From contig JBBRPS010000263.1 of assembly GCA_038227745.1 (NCBI GenBank), forward strand, positions 1 through 12,083: a stretch of DNA of 12,083 nucleotides, given 5' to 3'. The stretch is from DASPXY01 sp038227745 (GTDB lineage: Bacteria > Planctomycetota > Planctomycetia > Gemmatales > Gemmataceae). The notes under the pieces were generated by a model. It was not told where the DNA came from, ran no database searches, and saw only the letters and a list, made by a program, of their open reading frames with translations. A program made the translations under genes and the position numbers. This document shows positions 9,852-12,083 of the stretch, piece after piece (the stretch's first letter is position 1; every line of letters begins with the position of its first letter).

Positions 9852-9880
9852 TTGTCCACACCCAGATCAGCGGGTATGTT
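9852..9880 (+). promoter_or_regulatory. Sigma70-like promoter for the small RNA candidate
   Basis: TTGTCC (9852-9857), a 17-base spacer, and TATGTT (9875-9880); each hexamer matches consensus at four of six positions. The predicted start, 9887, is exactly the first base of the first hairpin of the downstream RNA candidate. TTGTCCACA (9852-9860) also looks like a DnaA box. Confidence 0.45.
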
Positions 9881-9886
9881 TCTGGT

Positions 9887-10022
9887 GTTGTGGATGTTTC
9901 CACAGCGAACCTCGAGGTAGTGGCTGGGCGGCACTCGCGTTGGGTCGCCGTCTCGCGCTGGGAGCCACTACCTCGATTTGAACTTCCTCAGGCCCACGAC
10001 CCCGGTCGTGGGCCTGTTTTAT
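9887..10022 (+). ncRNA. Candidate structured small RNA, about 135 nt, no known family
   Basis: Three hairpins follow a promoter-like sequence. Hairpin 1 (9887-9906): GTTGTGGA pairs with TCCACAGC, 8 bp with one G-U, loop TGTT. Hairpin 2 (9912-9976): a perfect 14-bp stem, TCGAGGTAGTGGCT with its complement, and a 37-base GC-rich loop. Bases 9977-9989 (TTTGAACTTCCTC) are unpaired. Hairpin 3 (9990-10022) is a perfect 11-bp stem and U-tract terminator. No conserved coding frame is evident. I compared by eye with 6S, SRP, tmRNA and RNase P signatures and saw none. It could instead be the 3' untranslated region of the STAS mRNA, whose coding part ends 170 bases before hairpin 1. Structure is seen directly; expression is inferred. 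Confidence 0.5.
9990..10022 (+). terminator. Strong intrinsic terminator
   Basis: AGGCCCACGAC (9990-10000) and its exact complement (10005-10015) form an 11-bp stem with loop CCCG, followed by GTTTTATT. It points rightward, so it serves the STAS gene, the small RNA candidate, or both. The minus-strand side lacks a T-run after the stem. Confidence 0.9.
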
Positions 10023-10072
10023 TGAACCCCCAACTGCGCCCTCGCGAAACGGCAAGCCGGTTCCGGGCCGGG

Positions 10073-11974
10073 TCACTTGTTCAGCTCGATCGCCTCCTCC
10101 CACTGCTCCATGAGCTGCTGCAGCTTCACCTTCGTCTCCTCGAAGGCGCGCGTCGTCTCCTTTACCCTGTCGCCGTCGCGGTACAGGTCCGGCGACGCCA
10201 TCAGCACCTCCAGCTCGCGCAGCACCTTCTCCTGCTTCTCGATGTCGGCCTCGATCTCTTCCACCTTGCGGTAGGGGAAACGTCGCTTGCGCTTGGCGGG
10301 CTGGGCCGGCGCTACAGACGGGGCCGGCTTTTCCGCTGACACCTTTCTGGTCGCGGGGCGGTCGTCCTCGTGCAGCAGCCGCATGCGCTCGTAGGTGTCG
10401 TAGTTGCCGTAGATCACCTGTGAGCCGCCCGCGCCGTCCAGCACAATGAGCAGGTCCACGACGTTGTTGAGGAAATAGCGGTCGTGGCTGACCACGACCG
10501 CTGAGCCGTCGAAGGCGCGCAGCGCCTGCTCCAGCGCGTCGCACGCCCACAGGTCGAGGTGGTTCGTCGGCTCGTCCAGCACCAGCGCGTTGACGCCCTG
10601 CGCCACCAGCCGCGCCAGCGCCGCCCGGCTGCGCTCGCCGCCGCTCAGGTCGCCGACGCGCTGGTACACCTGGTCGCCGACCAGGCCGAACCGGCCCAGC
10701 AGGTCGCGCATCTGCTGCTCGTTGGCGTCGGGATCCTCGCCCGGCCACACGGCGCGGATCAAGGGCTTGTCCTCGGCCAGCGACTGCAGGTGCTGGTCGT
10801 AGTAGCCGAACTCGACGAGGTGGCCCTGCTCGACCTTGCCGGCGTCGGGCGGCTCGTCGCCCAACAGCACGCGCAGCAGCGTCGTCTTGCCGCTGCCGTT
10901 CGCCCCCATGATGCCCAGGCGCTGGCCGCGCTTCAGGCTGAAGCTCAGGCCGCTGAACAGCGGCAGGTCGTAGGCCTTGGCCAGGTCCTCGGCGTAGAGG
11001 ACCACGTCGCCCGAGCGGCGCACAGAGCCGAAGTGCATGCGCGGCCCCTCGATGGTCGTCGGCCGTTCCACGCGGTCCAGGCGATCGAGGGCCTTCTGGC
11101 GCGACTGCGCCTGCTTGTGCAACTGCCCGTAGTGGACGCGGCGAATGTACTCCTCCTGCTTGTTGATGTACTCCTGCTGCGCCTCCCACGCCTTGAGCTC
11201 CTGCTCGTAGCGATGCTCGCGCAGTTTCCAGTAGGCCTTGTAATTGCCCGGGTACGAGGTCAGCCGGCCGCCGTTCAGCTCGAAGATCTTCGTCACGACG
11301 CGGTCGAGGAAGTAGCGGTCGTGGCTGACGATCAGCATGGCCTCGGGCTGCTTGACGAGGTAGTCCTCGAGCCAGCGCGTGGCCTCGATGTCGAGGTGGT
11401 TGCTCGGCTCGTCGAGGAGCATGACGTCGGGGGCGGCGAGGAGCATCTTGGCGAGCATCAGCCGGCGCTGCTGGCCGCCGCTGAAGGTCGCCACCGGCCG
11501 GTGGAAGTCCTCCGCGCGAAATCCCAGGCCCTCCAGGACGTGCTCGATGCGGTGATCGAGGTTGTAGGCGTCGTGGTGGCGGAGCAGCTCGTTGAGGCGG
11601 TCGTAGCGGGCGGCGAGGGACTTGCGCGTCGGCTCATCGGCCGCGTGCGCCATGGCCTCGGCGGTGTGAACCATGTCGTCGTGGGCCTTGACCAGCTCGT
11701 TGAGGGCGCTGCGGGCCTCGGCGACGAGGGTGCGGTCGGGCGGCAGGTCGGGTTGCTGCGCCAGCAGGGCTGCGCGGGCGCCGGCGTGGAGGCGCACCTC
11801 GCCGTCGTCGGGCTTGTCGGTGCCGGCGAGGATGCGCATGAGGGTGGTCTTGCCGACGCCGTTGGGGCCGACCAGACCGACGCGCTCGCCGTGGTGCAAC
11901 TCGAAGCCGAGGTCGGTGAACAGGGGGCCTTCGTCGAAACCGCGGGCGAGGCGAGAGCAGCTGAGTAGGAGCAT
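10073..11974 (-). CDS. ABC-F family ATPase (tandem ABC domains, YheS/YdiF-like)
   Basis: This 633-residue soluble protein has no membrane segments. ABC-F proteins bind the ribosomal E site and help with stalled or slow translation, and some give antibiotic protection. First ABC domain: Walker A GPNGVGKT (36-43), signature FSGGQ (164-168), Walker B VMLLDEPSNHLD (184-195), switch SHDR (217-220). An interdomain linker (about 240-305), charged and helical, has the KQAQSRQKAL pattern that I associate with the YheS/YdiF group rather than Uup. Second ABC domain: GANGSGKT (357-364), LSGGE (443-447), LVLDEPTNHLD (464-474), SHDR (496-499). A basic stretch, KRKRR (561-565), leads into a C-terminal coiled coil (about 568-632). 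All catalytic Glu residues are present. Start ATG 11974 has AAGGG 5 bases upstream. A weak TTCACC-16-TAAACA promoter lies at 12033-12006. I cannot tell whether it is a housekeeping or a resistance member. Confidence 0.95.
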   Translation of the reverse strand: MLLLSCSRLARGFDEGPLFTDLGFELHHGERVGLVGPNGVGKTTLMRILAGTDKPDDGEVRLHAGARAALLAQQPDLPPDRTLVAEARSALNELVKAHDDMVHTAEAMAHAADEPTRKSLAARYDRLNELLRHHDAYNLDHRIEHVLEGLGFRAEDFHRPVATFSGGQQRRLMLAKMLLAAPDVMLLDEPSNHLDIEATRWLEDYLVKQPEAMLIVSHDRYFLDRVVTKIFELNGGRLTSYPGNYKAYWKLREHRYEQELKAWEAQQEYINKQEEYIRRVHYGQLHKQAQSRQKALDRLDRVERPTTIEGPRMHFGSVRRSGDVVLYAEDLAKAYDLPLFSGLSFSLKRGQRLGIMGANGSGKTTLLRVLLGDEPPDAGKVEQGHLVEFGYYDQHLQSLAEDKPLIRAVWPGEDPDANEQQMRDLLGRFGLVGDQVYQRVGDLSGGERSRAALARLVAQGVNALVLDEPTNHLDLWACDALEQALRAFDGSAVVVSHDRYFLNNVVDLLIVLDGAGGSQVIYGNYDTYERMRLLHEDDRPATRKVSAEKPAPSVAPAQPAKRKRRFPYRKVEEIEADIEKQEKVLRELEVLMASPDLYRDGDRVKETTRAFEETKVKLQQLMEQWEEAIELNK

Positions 11975-12054
11975 GGGATCCCTTGATGCGTGACAGAACC
12001 GCCCCTGTTTAGATCGCTTTGCATTGGGGTGAAGCGGGGGGCGCGCTTTGGAGT

Positions 12055-12071
12055 GCGGCGCTCGGCGCCGC
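12055..12071. repeat. GC palindrome at the window edge
   Basis: GCGGCG (12055-12060) and CGCCGC (12066-12071) form a 6-bp stem with loop CTCGG, followed on the plus strand by TTTCGGTCTTTC. It could be the terminator of a gene running in from the left, but no such plus-strand gene precedes it here; it may be part of a repeat that continues beyond the window. Confidence 0.35.
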
Positions 12072-12083
12072 TTTCGGTCTTTC

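Noticed and set aside
9887..10022. The structured RNA as a tRNA, 6S, SRP or tmRNA gene
   Set aside because: No cloverleaf or T-loop, no SRP tetraloop motif, no tmRNA tag frame, and too short with the wrong layout for 6S by eye.
10559..11968. A 469-codon plus-strand frame opposite the ABC-F gene
   Set aside because: It is a shadow of an unambiguous ABC-F coding sequence with all Walker and signature motifs.

Overview
The window is GC-rich bacterial chromosome. It most likely comes from a planctomycete, probably of the Gemmata type. The reasons are a small secreted protein of the planctomycete-expanded TIGR03067 type, a Hanks-type Ser/Thr kinase fused to a very long TPR array, a receiver-PP2C phosphatase next to a STAS protein, and several palindromic intergenic repeats. 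This assignment rests on gene content and recognised protein families; no database search was possible.

Layout from left to right. The C-terminal half of rho (+) is cut by the window edge. It is followed by ribH (+, lumazine synthase), separated from it by a 23% GC inverted repeat. After a hairpin-rich gap comes a large minus-strand gene for a cytosolic Ser/Thr kinase with exactly 24 C-terminal TPR units. Its leader carries a perfect 27-bp-arm palindrome. A plus-strand gene encodes a 704-residue SEC-C/TPR protein and converges on a small minus-strand gene for a secreted TIGR03067-type protein. A response regulator with an RsbU/SpoIIE-type PP2C phosphatase (+) and a STAS anti-anti-sigma protein (+) follow, each with its own promoter-like sequence, and look like two parts of a partner-switching system. 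The last gene is an ABC-F ATPase (-), convergent with the STAS gene.

The genes are mostly housekeeping (rho, ribH, ABC-F) mixed with signalling (kinase-TPR, receiver-PP2C, STAS). No anti-sigma/RsbW-type kinase and no sigma factor are present, so any partner-switching circuit is completed elsewhere.

The most interesting non-coding structure is in the 355-base gap between the STAS and ABC-F genes. A sigma70-like promoter with a 17-base spacer is followed at the expected start point by three consecutive hairpins, the last a textbook intrinsic terminator with a U-tract. This predicts an undescribed small RNA of about 135 nt with a single-stranded CUUCCUC stretch that could pair with Shine-Dalgarno sequences. 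The 55-bp palindrome ahead of the kinase and the AT-rich repeat ahead of ribH are the next most notable items.
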